Assembly: GCF_003061005.1 (NCBI RefSeq) | Contig: NZ_QAIK01000040.1 | Coordinates: 24,218-56,739 of the forward strand | Reading direction: 5' to 3' | DNA: 32,522 nt | Origin: Pseudomonas sp. HMWF021 | GTDB taxonomy: Bacteria > Pseudomonadota > Gammaproteobacteria > Pseudomonadales > Pseudomonadaceae | Part shown: piece after piece, positions 1 through 7,078 of the stretch | Layout: each line of letters starts with the position of its first letter | Numbering within the stretch: the first letter of the stretch is position 1 | The notes under the pieces: model-generated | What the model was told of the DNA's origin: nothing | Database searches by the model: none | The model's input: only the letters and a program-made list of their open reading frames with translations | Translations under genes and position numbers: made by a program

Positions 1-1
1 G

Positions 2-163
2 CCGCTGCTGGCGGCGTTGAGCAGCCATTTCAGCGGTGGTCTGCAACCGGCGCTGATCATTGCCGGCAGCGGCCTGCTGATTGCCGGCGGGCTGGCGCTG
101 CAATCGGTCAGCGCTGGCCGAGGGCTTTGCGCAAACGCCGACGCACCCACTGCTCAGCGCTGA
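2..163 (+). CDS. C-terminal end of a membrane protein, probably an MFS-type transporter (partial)
   Basis: An open frame enters from the left edge and stops with TGA at 161-163, giving 53 residues. It contains one hydrophobic helix rich in Leu, Ile, Ala and Gly, followed by a short polar tail, as in the last transmembrane segment of many major facilitator transporters. The family call is an inference from this helix alone. The tail overlaps the 3' end of the convergent DMT transporter gene by 56 bases, which is unusual but possible. The true product can be named only with the upstream sequence. Confidence 0.4.
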   Translation, partial: PLLAALSSHFSGGLQPALIIAGSGLLIAGGLALQSVSAGRGLCANADAPTAQR

Positions 164-1040
164 CAAAGGTGATGCCCAGCAACACCAGCACCGCGCCGAT
201 GACGAAGTTCACCGTCAGTTCTTCACCCAGCAGCACCACGCCGAAGGTGACGCCGAACAGCGGTGTCATGAACGAAAACACCGCCAGATTGGCCGCCAGA
301 TAGCGCCGCAGCAGCCAGAACCAGGTCAGGTAACTGAAGAACGACACCACCAGCCCCTGGAACAACACGCTGGCCACCGCCACGGTGGTCAGGCTGACGT
401 GGCTGATCTGACCGCTGAACAACGCGATCAACAGCAGCCCGACGAAGCCGACGATCAACTGATAGAACAGGGTCAAGGTTACCGGCGCTTCCGACAGCCG
501 CGAAGCGCGCACCACCACGGTAGTCGCGCCCCAGCAAGCGCCGGCGATGACACCAAATGCATCGCCCAGCAGCATCCGCCGGTCGAGGTTGTCCCACGAC
601 ACACCGCCGGCGAAGGCTATCGCGATGCCGACGAACGCGAGCAGAATTCCCAGCCATTGCAGCGGGCGCAGGCGCTCGCTCGCCAGAAGGAAATGCACGC
701 CCAGCGCGGTGAAAATCGGCGCGGTGTAAAGGAACACCGACATGTGCGCGGCGGTGGTCAGTTGCAGGCCTTCGGCGATGAAGAAGAACTCCAGACCGAA
801 CAACGCACCGGCCAGCAAGCCGCCGCGCCAGGTGTTGCCGACTTGATCCCAGCCACCCTTCCAGCACAGCAGCAGGCCCACCAGCAACGCGGAAATCCCC
901 GAGCGCCCGGCGGCCTGCATCACCGGCGCGATGTCCGGCGCGGCCCACTTGATCATCACTTGCTGCACGCCCCAGATCAGGCACAGGCCGATCATCACCT
1001 GCAAGGCAAACCCATCGGCATTGCGCCGCTCGACACTCAC
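108..1040 (-). CDS. EamA/DMT-family membrane transporter
   Basis: A 310-residue protein with about ten hydrophobic segments arranged as two EamA repeats, the usual size and layout of drug/metabolite transporter family exporters in the inner membrane. The first repeat includes the LIWGVQQVMIKW stretch near residues 21-32 and the second includes the GACWGATTVVVR stretch in the middle, both typical of the family. I chose GTG at 1040 because GAGG lies about seven bases upstream and the protein then begins just before the first membrane helix. An in-frame ATG at 1079 would add 13 residues of atypical sequence. Substrate is unknown; relatives export amino acids or metabolites. It stands alone between convergent genes. 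Confidence 0.85.
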   Translation of the reverse strand: MSVERRNADGFALQVMIGLCLIWGVQQVMIKWAAPDIAPVMQAAGRSGISALLVGLLLCWKGGWDQVGNTWRGGLLAGALFGLEFFFIAEGLQLTTAAHMSVFLYTAPIFTALGVHFLLASERLRPLQWLGILLAFVGIAIAFAGGVSWDNLDRRMLLGDAFGVIAGACWGATTVVVRASRLSEAPVTLTLFYQLIVGFVGLLLIALFSGQISHVSLTTVAVASVLFQGLVVSFFSYLTWFWLLRRYLAANLAVFSFMTPLFGVTFGVVLLGEELTVNFVIGAVLVLLGITFVSAEQWVRRRLRKALGQR

Positions 1041-1196
1041 CGCAACACCTCGAACACACACAACATGGCAGCCATCCACTGGTCAAAAAATCTGTGTCAG
1101 GGATTATCAATCACTCGGGTAAAAAAAGCCGTCTGAAAAAGACTTTGTCTGCGTCAGGAACGTCAGCGGTGAATGGCCGTCGGGTGCGCCGCCATT

Positions 1197-1283
1197 CGCT
1201 GGCAAGCCAGCTCCCACAATGACCGGTTTGCTCACTGATTCTTTGTTGGACACAAAACTCTGTGGGAGTCTGGCTTGCCAGCG
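1197..1283. repeat. Inverted REP pair of the GGCTTGCCAGCG family
   Basis: The left arm at 1197-1218 (CGCTGGCAAGCCAGCTCCCACA minus its last bases) is mirrored by the right arm at 1261-1283, with one mismatch and a spacer of 42 bases. This is a second REP family, different from the GTAGGAGCTGCCG repeats elsewhere in the window. It lies downstream of the DUF2177 gene and upstream of the DMT transporter gene. Confidence 0.8.
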
Positions 1284-1308
1284 ATGACGTCAGTTTGAAC
1301 AACGCAGA

Positions 1309-1713
1309 TCAGGGAGGTGAACTCAGTAGTCGTTTCGTCACCAAAAATCCGACCGAGCAAGCCACAGCAGTGGCAAACGTCCCCCATGCCCAATCCAGCA
1401 AACTCACCTGCACCGACCACCCACGCAATGTCGCCCAATTGGTCAGGTCATACGTGCCATACGCCACCAGCCCCAACAACGCGCCCATGCGTGCCGCCCG
1501 TTGCCAGCTCAGCGCCGGCAACACCACAAACTGCACGCAACCAAAAACGTACAGGCAATAAAAAACCGCTGCCGGAACCAGCAGCGGTTTTTCGAGCATC
1601 AGCGAACCAAGTAGCTCGCGGTAGGTCGGCGCCATCAATACACCGAGCCAGATACCGTCGAGCAACAGAAACGCCAGCAGTGTGGCGCCATAGGCAATCA
1701 ACGCTTTCTTCAT
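1309..1713 (-). CDS. DUF2177 family membrane protein
   Basis: A 134-residue protein with four predicted transmembrane helices and the DUF2177 hallmarks: an N-terminal LLDGIWLG stretch near residues 18-25, a central YCLYVFG segment, and GTYDLTNWATLRGW near residues 85-98. The family is widespread in proteobacteria and has no established function. The start is ATG at 1713, preceded by GAGGG eight bases away; an in-frame TTG six bases further upstream is less likely. The ribosome-binding site abuts the REPIN at 1725-1800, so the transcript leader must either contain that hairpin or start inside it. The cvfB-like gene ends 101 bases upstream on the same strand, so the two could be cotranscribed. 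Confidence 0.85.
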   Translation of the reverse strand: MKKALIAYGATLLAFLLLDGIWLGVLMAPTYRELLGSLMLEKPLLVPAAVFYCLYVFGCVQFVVLPALSWQRAARMGALLGLVAYGTYDLTNWATLRGWSVQVSLLDWAWGTFATAVACSVGFLVTKRLLSSPP

Positions 1714-1724
1714 CTGCAAACCCT

Positions 1725-1800
1725 CATGTAGGAGCTGCCGCAGGCTGCGATCTTTTGATCTTCAAAGGCAAAGATCGCAGCCTGCGGCAGCTCCTACATG
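1725..1800. repeat. REPIN (GTAGGAGCTGCCGCAGGCTGCGATC type)
   Basis: Two perfectly inverted REP arms begin with CATGTAGGAGCTGCC and end with the mirrored GGCAGCTCCTACATG; the outer four bases CATG also pair. The loop is TTGATCTTCAAAGG-like. It fills the gap between the DUF2177 and cvfB-like genes. Confidence 0.95.
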
Positions 1801-1814
1801 GGGCCGGCGGTGGC

Positions 1815-2651
1815 TCAGGTTAGTTCAATGCGATCGGCGTGAATGACGATCTTGCCTTCCTTGTACAGCGAACCGATGGCCTTCTTGAAGTTGCCCTTGC
1901 TGACCCCGAACATGCTGCTGATCAGCGCCGGATCGCTCTTGTCACTGATGGCCAGCGTGCCGTTGCTTTCGCGCAACTTGCTGAGGATCTTCGAACTCAG
2001 GCTGCTGGCTGCTTCCTGCCCCACCGGTTGCAGGCTGAGGCTGATCTTGCCGTCGGCGCGCACTTCCTTGATGAAACCCTTCTCGCGCATGCCCGAACGC
2101 ATGAACTTGAAGATCTCATTCTTGTGAATCAAGCCCCAGTGCTTGTTGTTGATGATCGCCTTGAAACCCATGTCGGTGGCTTCGGCAACCAGCAAATCGA
2201 CTTCCTGCCCGGCGCTGTAGTTGGCCGGCGTCTTATCGAGGTAGCGATCCAGTCGCGCAGTAGCGGTGATGCGGCGCGTATGTTTGTCGAGATAGACGTG
2301 CACCACGCAGTACTCGCCAGCGGTCATCTGGCGCTTTTCTTCGGAATACGGCAGCAACAGATCCTTCGGCAGCCCCCAATCGAGGAACACACCGATACTG
2401 TTGACTTCAACTACTTTCAGGCTGGCAAATTCACCAACCTGAACTTTTGGTTTTTCAGTGGTAGCGAGAAGTTTGTCTTCGCTGTCCAGATAAATAAAAA
2501 CGTTGAGCCAGTCTTCATCTTCGCTGGGAATATCTTTAGGGATATAACGGTTAGGCAAAAGAATTTCGCCGTCGGCACCACCGTCCAGATATAAACCGAA
2601 GTTAGTGTGTTTAACCACTTGCAAACTGTTGTAACGCCCGACTAAAGCCAT
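1815..2651 (-). CDS. CvfB/YitL-family S1-like RNA-binding protein
   Basis: A 278-residue protein matching the CvfB layout: tandem S1-like OB folds at about residues 1-65, 70-130 and 145-215, then a winged-helix domain near residues 222-278. Recognisable pieces are GLYLDGGADGEILLP in the first S1 domain, GVFLDWGLPKDLLLP in the second, and SLYKEGKI in the winged helix. Members bind RNA and affect expression of virulence and stress genes in Firmicutes; the role in Pseudomonas is not settled. ATG at 2651 follows AGGG at a nine-base spacing. It may be the first gene of a unit with the DUF2177 gene. Confidence 0.9.
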   Translation of the reverse strand: MALVGRYNSLQVVKHTNFGLYLDGGADGEILLPNRYIPKDIPSEDEDWLNVFIYLDSEDKLLATTEKPKVQVGEFASLKVVEVNSIGVFLDWGLPKDLLLPYSEEKRQMTAGEYCVVHVYLDKHTRRITATARLDRYLDKTPANYSAGQEVDLLVAEATDMGFKAIINNKHWGLIHKNEIFKFMRSGMREKGFIKEVRADGKISLSLQPVGQEAASSLSSKILSKLRESNGTLAISDKSDPALISSMFGVSKGNFKKAIGSLYKEGKIVIHADRIELT

Positions 2652-3001
2652 TTTCCAGAACCCTCATTGCGTGGGCGGCATTCTACCCGGTTTTGCCTCT
2701 GCCGTTCGCTGGTGGAGCACCCGTTCGAGAAAATCTGCGGGTCGCCTTGATTTTCCTCGGTCTGACGCCACCCGATTGCCACTCGTCAGGCCAACGCGGG
2801 GCCTGACGCTTCATTTCACTCGGGATATTTTCACTGATTACAAATAAATGTTCTTATTCAAAACAGTGGCTTAGGGGAGTATTTCGATTAATTAATCGAG
2901 AATACTCCACCCACGCGCTCAGTTATTCCGGGGGATATTTATCAAGCAATTGTCAAGTTATTCCTGTACGATGCCTGGCCGAGTTACTTTTCTACAGGTT
3001 A
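2652..3001. promoter_or_regulatory. 350-base intergenic region with two dyad elements
   Basis: The region separates the divergent cvfB-like and small SutA-like genes. It holds a nine-base stem with a seven-base loop at 2784-2808 (CGTCAGGCC against GGCCTGACG). It also holds a near-palindrome at 2876-2908 in which GGAGTATT pairs with AATACTCC and CGATTAA pairs with TTAATCG. The stretch 2815-2960 is clearly AT-richer than the genes. The word GGATATTT occurs on both sides of the palindrome, near 2823 and 2932. It probably holds both promoters; I could not assign -35 and -10 boxes with confidence. Confidence 0.5.
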
Positions 3002-3190
3002 ATGGCCGCCATGCGTGTAAAAGCATCCACCAGCAAAGCAAAGCCAGCTCCAGCCGTTGAAACCAGCGAATCGATCAACGATCAAATCGCAGCGTTCCTC
3101 AAGTCCGGCGGTGAAATCCAGCAAATTGCCAAAGGCGTCAGCGGCCAGACGTTCGGTCCGTCCAAGCAGATCAGCCTGGGCAAGAAGTAA
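3002..3190 (+). CDS. Small basic SutA-like protein
   Basis: A 62-residue, lysine-rich soluble protein. Residues 25-40 (INDQIAAFLKSGGEIQ) resemble the AMEEFLARGGKVQEV segment near the C-terminus of SutA, the RNA-polymerase-binding small protein of Pseudomonas. The acidic N-terminal part of SutA is absent. The match is short, so kinship is an inference. The start could be ATG 3002 or ATG 3011; the ACAGG upstream fits neither perfectly. Codon use and the following hairpin at 3214-3238 support a real gene. No signal peptide or membrane segment is present. Confidence 0.7.
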   Translation: MAAMRVKASTSKAKPAPAVETSESINDQIAAFLKSGGEIQQIAKGVSGQTFGPSKQISLGKK

Positions 3191-3213
3191 CAACCGGCAA
3201 TACACCCGTCCTG

Positions 3214-3238
3214 AGACGCTTTGAGCTTCGAAGCGTCT
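3214..3238 (+). terminator. Hairpin downstream of the small SutA-like gene
   Basis: AGACGCTT at 3214-3221 pairs with AAGCGTCT at 3231-3238, leaving a nine-base loop. It begins 23 bases after the stop codon. No U-tract follows, so it may be a processing or attenuating hairpin rather than a strong intrinsic terminator. Confidence 0.5.
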
Positions 3239-3356
3239 GGACTGGCACCCGCGTTACCCCTCCTTCTGTTTAATCAAATCTTTTGAAAATCGACGAACGG
3301 CCATCATTGCCGAATATTCGCCGGTATCCTTGCACGCGTCTGGATCAAGCGTTTCA

Positions 3357-3372
3357 GCAGGCTAAAGCCTGC
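3357..3372 (+). promoter_or_regulatory. Short hairpin in the leader of the TorF-like gene
   Basis: GCAGGC and GCCTGC flank a TAAA loop, ending 23 bases before the start codon and upstream of the GGAGT ribosome-binding site. It could mark an mRNA 5' element; the role is not known. Confidence 0.35.
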
Positions 3373-3395
3373 CCTCGCTGTTCATGGAGTGACGC

Positions 3396-4115
3396 ATGCT
3401 CAAATCAAATTCCTGTTTATTACTGGTAGGCCTGCTGGCCTGCTCAACCACGCACGCGCAGATTTTCCAGCGCGAACTCGGTGACTTCGATCTCAAGCTC
3501 GGCACCACGCCCAGCCGCAGCATGGCTCAGGGGCTGGTCAAGCCGGCGGCGGTCGGTTCCTTCCACGGCGGCCTTGATTTGAGCCACGACAGCGGCCTGT
3601 ATGTCGGCCAGTATGCTCCAAGCATGGGCCTTACCCCGGGCAAGAATCTGGAAATCGATTCCTACGTCGGCTTCAAACAACCTTTCGATCAGTCGCTCGG
3701 CTACGAAGTCGGGATGATCCACTACAGCTACCCCAAAGTGGACACCCTCGACAGCCAGGAACTGTTCGGCGGCCTGACCCTGCTCGGCAGCCGTTTCGGC
3801 GTGGCCTTCAGCAACGACCCGGACAAACAGAACAACACGCTGTTCGCCGACCTTGGCGGCAATCAGCCGTTCGGCATCGGGATCAGCATGAAGTACACCA
3901 CCCACCAATTGAACACGCCCGTGTCGGTGGACGGTGGTTATGTCAGCAGTTTTACCGATTGGTCGGTGAAATTTTCCCGCCCGTTCATGGGCGTCGACCT
4001 CGACCTGATCTACAGCAACTCCAGCCTCAGCGGCAGCGATTGCTCTGCTTACTCCGGACAAAACAGCGAGTGCGACGGGCTGGTCACGCTGAAGGCCGAG
4101 CGCGCGTTCTATTGA
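3396..4115 (+). CDS. TorF-family putative outer-membrane porin
   Basis: A 239-residue secreted protein with an N-terminal Sec signal peptide (hydrophobic LLLVGLLAC core, likely cleavage after THA at residue 21). The mature part alternates short amphipathic strands, with repeated GLYVGQYAPS, SYVGFKQPF, YEVGMIHYSY and SVKFSRPF patterns, as in the TIGR02001/TorF putative porin family. A Cys pair near residues 217 and 227 could form a disulfide in a loop. ATG at 3396 follows GGAGT at a six-base spacing. LLAC could be misread as a lipobox, but Leu at position -2 makes that weak. The transported substrate is unknown. It stands upstream of the lipoprotein gene with a 71-base gap. Confidence 0.8.
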   Translation: MLKSNSCLLLVGLLACSTTHAQIFQRELGDFDLKLGTTPSRSMAQGLVKPAAVGSFHGGLDLSHDSGLYVGQYAPSMGLTPGKNLEIDSYVGFKQPFDQSLGYEVGMIHYSYPKVDTLDSQELFGGLTLLGSRFGVAFSNDPDKQNNTLFADLGGNQPFGIGISMKYTTHQLNTPVSVDGGYVSSFTDWSVKFSRPFMGVDLDLIYSNSSLSGSDCSAYSGQNSECDGLVTLKAERAFY

Positions 4116-4186
4116 TCGGCTGAACTGCCAGGAGCTTCCTGCGTTCACATAAGAATCAGACGTCAGGCTCTCGCAAGGATTCGCTC

Positions 4187-5056
4187 ATGTCTCGCTGGTT
4201 CAAATACCTCGCCACCCTGCTGATCTTCACCCTCGCCCTCGGCGCCTGCAGCCGCGTCGGGCTGGCCTATCGCAATCTCGACGTGATCATTCCGTGGACG
4301 CTCGGCGACTACCTGGACATGAACGGTGAACAAAAGGACTGGTTCAACGAACGGCTCAAGGAACACCTGAACTGGCACTGCACCACGCAATTGCCGGGCT
4401 ACCTCGACTGGCTGGATCGCTTGCAGGCGATGGTCGAAACCAATCAGGTGACGGACGCGGCACTGCAAGCGCGAACCGTAGAAGCGAAAAAAGCCATCGC
4501 CGAAACCGCCCGCCAGATCACACCGTCGGCCATCGAATTGCTGCAAGGGCTGGACGACAAGCAAGTCGCCGAGATGAACGACGCGTTCGCCAAGGACCTG
4601 CGCAAACGGGAAAAAGAATACGTCAAACCGCCGCTGGCGCAGCAGATCGCCGAACGTGGCGCACGCATGGACAAGCGCCTGACCGACTGGCTTGGCCCGT
4701 TGAGCGCCACTCAGGAACAACGGGTGATGGCCTGGTCAACCGCACTGGGCGATCAGAATACCCAATGGATCGCCAACCGCGCGCATTGGCAGCAACAGTT
4801 CAGCAATGCCGTCGCCCAGCGCAAAAGTCCCGAATTCCCACAGCGAATCGAGACGCTTCTGGTCAATCGTGAACGTTTATGGACAGCGGATTATCAGAAA
4901 GCCTACGCCAACACCGAAGCACAGGCGCGCTCACTGGCGGTTGATTTGATGGCCGAGAGTACGCCGCAGCAGCGTCAGCGGTTGTTGAAGAAGATCGAGG
5001 GTGTGCGTAAGGACTTCAATGATTTGAAGTGTCTGAAGGCAGTAAAGCAGGAATAG
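4187..5056 (+). CDS. DUF6279 family lipoprotein
   Basis: A 289-residue predicted lipoprotein. The lipobox LGAC ends at Cys21 and is followed by Ser, which favours the outer membrane. The rest is largely alpha-helical and charged, beginning with the family-typical YRNLDVIIPWTLGDYLDM stretch near residues 28-45. Several long helices rich in Glu, Lys and Gln follow, ending with NDLKCLK. This is the pattern of the DUF6279 family, whose function is unknown. ATG at 4187 follows AAGGA at a suitable spacing. The stop TAG at 5054-5056 is immediately followed by a REPIN. Confidence 0.85.
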   Translation: MSRWFKYLATLLIFTLALGACSRVGLAYRNLDVIIPWTLGDYLDMNGEQKDWFNERLKEHLNWHCTTQLPGYLDWLDRLQAMVETNQVTDAALQARTVEAKKAIAETARQITPSAIELLQGLDDKQVAEMNDAFAKDLRKREKEYVKPPLAQQIAERGARMDKRLTDWLGPLSATQEQRVMAWSTALGDQNTQWIANRAHWQQQFSNAVAQRKSPEFPQRIETLLVNRERLWTADYQKAYANTEAQARSLAVDLMAESTPQQRQRLLKKIEGVRKDFNDLKCLKAVKQE

Positions 5057-5057
5057 A

Positions 5058-5129
5058 AGATCAAAAGATCGCAGCCTTCGGCAGCTCCTACAGGGTATGT
5101 GCAGGAGCTGCCGGAGGCTGCGATCTTTT
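5058..5129. repeat. REPIN between convergent genes
   Basis: The left arm AGATCGCAGCCTTCGGCAGC is mirrored by GCTGCCGGAGGCTGCGATCT. The two arms are different variants (CTTCGG against CCGGAGG), so the stem has an internal mismatch, and the right arm begins GCAGGAGC instead of GTAGGAGC. It fills almost the whole gap between the DUF6279 and winged-helix genes. Confidence 0.9.
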
Positions 5130-5133
5130 ACTT

Positions 5134-5526
5134 TCAGGCAATCTGCGCCTTTGAAGCCACTTCATCAAATGTCGCTTCATCCAGTGCATCTTCCTGCTCA
5201 TCCAGCACCTGCCGCGGATGATCATTGCCGGGAATGCTGCTGTCGATCAGGCTCAACAGGCTGGAACCACGCGGGGTCAGAATGAAATTGTTGCCAGTAC
5301 TGCCCATATGATCCGGGCGCGGTTCGATAAATCCACGATCAAGCAACAAGCCTTCGTATTCGCAGGCCACCGTCTTCAAGTGATCCAGATTCTCGATCGG
5401 CTCACCGGCGCTGGCTTTCGCCGCGGCATAATCCTCGGCATATTTTCGCGGAGCGAAACTTTCGCCAGCACTGTTCTGCACTTCATGCAGCAAGCGTTCA
5501 ATCAAATCCCAGTTATAAGTCGTCAT
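5134..5526 (-). CDS. Predicted winged-helix protein, DUF2513-like
   Basis: A 130-residue acidic soluble protein. It starts with YNWDLIERLLHEVQ and ends its globular part with FILTPRGSSLLSLI, near residue 92. That resembles the WDLIREIL start and L-T-x-x-G end of DUF2513-type winged-helix proteins. Between them, EYEGLLLDRGFIEPRP fits a wing-preceding helix. Many pseudomonads have homologs annotated as transcriptional regulators, but no DNA target is known. ATG at 5526 has GGAGG ten bases upstream. Family assignment is tentative; existence of the gene is well supported by codon pattern. Confidence 0.7.
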   Translation of the reverse strand: MTTYNWDLIERLLHEVQNSAGESFAPRKYAEDYAAAKASAGEPIENLDHLKTVACEYEGLLLDRGFIEPRPDHMGSTGNNFILTPRGSSLLSLIDSSIPGNDHPRQVLDEQEDALDEATFDEVASKAQIA

Positions 5527-5702
5527 CCTGATTCAACCTCCGGTGCGCGTGATTTAGGGCGCTGTCATAGGTTGTGACCCGAGCGTGCCGCAGCCGTTCA
5601 GCCGCATTTTTCGCGGCGACCGACCGGCGGTCTGTCGAATTGATCGAGGGTTAAACGACTAGTCTGACAGAGACGGTTTCAACCCCCGCAGGAGAAATCA
5701 TC

Positions 5703-6437
5703 ATGAACGTTGAGAATCATCCGGTGGTGTCGCGCGAAGAATGGCTCGCTGCGCGCAAACAGCATCTGGCCGACGAAAAGGCCTTCACCCGCGAGCGCGA
5801 CCGCTTGAGCGCCAAACGCCGCGCATTGCCCTGGGTCAAAGTCGACAAGGACTACCGCTTCAACGGCCCGCACGGCGAGCTGAAACTGGGCGACCTGTTC
5901 GGCCAGCACAGTCAATTGATCGTTTACCACTTCATGTTCGCCAAGGACTGGAAAGAAGGGTGCCAGGGCTGCTCGTTCCTGTCCGACCACATCGACGGCG
6001 CGAACCAGCATCTGGCGCATCACGATATTGCGGTGGTGGCGGTCTCCCACGCACCGTTCGAACAGTTTCAGGCCTTCAAGCGTCGTATGAACTGGAAATT
6101 CGACTGGGTGTCGTCAGAAGGTTCTGATTTCAACTACGACTTTGGTGTTTGCGCCCGCGCCAAAGACGCGGAAGCAGGAGAAGCTACCTACAACTACGAA
6201 AAGACTGACAGCGCCGAGGAAGAGATGCCGGGGCTGAGTGTGTTTTATCGCAATGAGGCCGGGGAGATTTTCCACACCTATTCAACCTACGCCCGAGGTC
6301 TGGACATGCTGGTCGGTGCCTACAACTACCTCGACCTCACACCCAAGGGTCGCAATGAGGAGGAGATCATGGAATGGGTGCGACACCACGACCGATATGA
6401 AGGAGAAACAAAATCCAGTTGCTGTCATGACAGTTGA
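5703..6437 (+). CDS. DUF899 family thioredoxin-like protein
   Basis: A 244-residue cytosolic protein of the DUF899 family, which has a thioredoxin/AhpC-like fold. Typical elements are the N-terminal SREEWLAARKQHLADEKAF, LGDLFGQHSQLIVYHFMF near residues 62-79, and GCQGCSFLSDHIDGA near residues 86-100. The CxxC-like pair there could be redox active, and LSVFYRNEAGEIFHTYS occurs near residue 180. The C-terminus ends in SSCCHDS, an unusual double cysteine. Function is unestablished; relatives sit near stress or antibiotic-response genes. ATG at 5703 follows AGGAG at an eight-base spacing. A strong hairpin follows the stop. Confidence 0.9.
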   Translation: MNVENHPVVSREEWLAARKQHLADEKAFTRERDRLSAKRRALPWVKVDKDYRFNGPHGELKLGDLFGQHSQLIVYHFMFAKDWKEGCQGCSFLSDHIDGANQHLAHHDIAVVAVSHAPFEQFQAFKRRMNWKFDWVSSEGSDFNYDFGVCARAKDAEAGEATYNYEKTDSAEEEMPGLSVFYRNEAGEIFHTYSTYARGLDMLVGAYNYLDLTPKGRNEEEIMEWVRHHDRYEGETKSSCCHDS

Positions 6438-6441
6438 CACC

Positions 6442-6470
6442 TGTGGGGGCAAGCCTTGCTGGCCCCCACA
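6442..6470 (+). terminator. Probable terminator of the DUF899 gene
   Basis: TGTGGGGGC at 6442-6450 pairs with GCCCCCACA at 6462-6470 around an 11-base loop. A short T-rich stretch follows nine bases later. The arm also resembles the TGTGGGAGCTGGCTTGCC repeat family, so it may be a single degenerate REP serving as a terminator. Confidence 0.6.
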
Positions 6471-6539
6471 ACTCTGAACTTTTTCCGCCCTCCAGCCCTC
6501 AACCGATTAACCCGCCTTAACCGGAACTGAGGCCCACCC

Positions 6540-6815
6540 ATGAAAACCCTGATCAATCTCACCCTCGCTGCCACCCTCGCCTGCGCGCTGCCCGTCTGGG
6601 CCTGCACACCCGAGGAAGCCACCGCCAAACGTGAGCAACTGGCCAAGGAAGTAGCGAAACTCACCGAACAGAACCCGACCAAGGCCAAGGAGATCAACGC
6701 CGAGTTGCAGAAAATGGATTTGGGCACGACCAGTGCCGATTTGCCGGACAAGTGCCAGTTGATTGATCAGCGCTTGAAAGAGCTGGATTCGGCCGAGAAG
6801 AAAACCGAAGGCTAA
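6540..6815 (+). CDS. Small secreted protein with two cysteines, unknown function
   Basis: A 91-residue protein with a clear Sec signal peptide (LTLAATLACALPVWA, likely cleavage after residue 21), so the mature form begins at Cys22. The mature part is a Lys/Glu-rich helix pair: about residues 24-56, then ADLPDKCQLIDQRLKEL. Cys22 and the Cys of PDKC could form a disulfide. Trp at position -2 makes a lipobox unlikely. I do not recognise a named family; similar small periplasmic proteins occur in many pseudomonads. ATG at 6540 has GAGG eight bases upstream. A REPIN follows the stop. Confidence 0.8.
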   Translation: MKTLINLTLAATLACALPVWACTPEEATAKREQLAKEVAKLTEQNPTKAKEINAELQKMDLGTTSADLPDKCQLIDQRLKELDSAEKKTEG

Positions 6816-6820
6816 AAAGC

Positions 6821-6894
6821 AAGATCAAAAGATCGCAGCCTGCGGCAGCTCCTACACCGAACCCTGTAGGAGCTGCCGCAGGCTGCGATCTTTT
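6821..6894. repeat. REPIN downstream of the small secreted protein
   Basis: Arms AAGATCAAAAGATCGCAGCC and its mirror enclose GCGGCAGCTCCTACA and TGTAGGAGCTGCCGC. The spacer between arms is CCGAACCC. The pair is perfect in the core. Confidence 0.95.
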
Positions 6895-6900
6895 ACTCTT

Positions 6901-6941
6901 GAAAATGCATTAATGCATTTATTTTCTTGCACAAATGCATA
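6901..6941. promoter_or_regulatory. Palindromic ATGCAT cluster upstream of the cysteine peptidase gene
   Basis: Positions 6903-6920 form a perfect 18-base palindrome (AAATGCATTAATGCATTT), embedded in a larger dyad GAAAAT...ATTTTC at 6901-6926. A third copy, AAATGCATAT, follows at about 6933-6942. The cluster is AT-rich and lies about 140 bases upstream of the start codon. A dimeric repressor or activator site is a reasonable inference; no protein is identified. Confidence 0.5.
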
Positions 6942-7078
6942 TACGAACTAAGGTTTACCTCGAGCAAGGAGATCGGCACCGTTCATCGCAGATGAAAACT
7001 GTTAACCACCGATCGCTCGGCAATACCGCAACACAATCACAAGCTGGACGCTTGTTTTCATTCATGGAGGACTGAAAA

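Noticed and set aside
81..1136. Long plus-strand open frame over the first DMT transporter
   Set aside because: Its product is rich in His, Gln, Arg and Asp without any domain, while the minus strand encodes a clear EamA membrane protein; it is a high-GC shadow.
5640..5690. ACTAGT-centred dyad upstream of the DUF899 gene as a TetR operator
   Set aside because: The symmetry is only six bases and no TetR gene is adjacent, so the signal is too weak.
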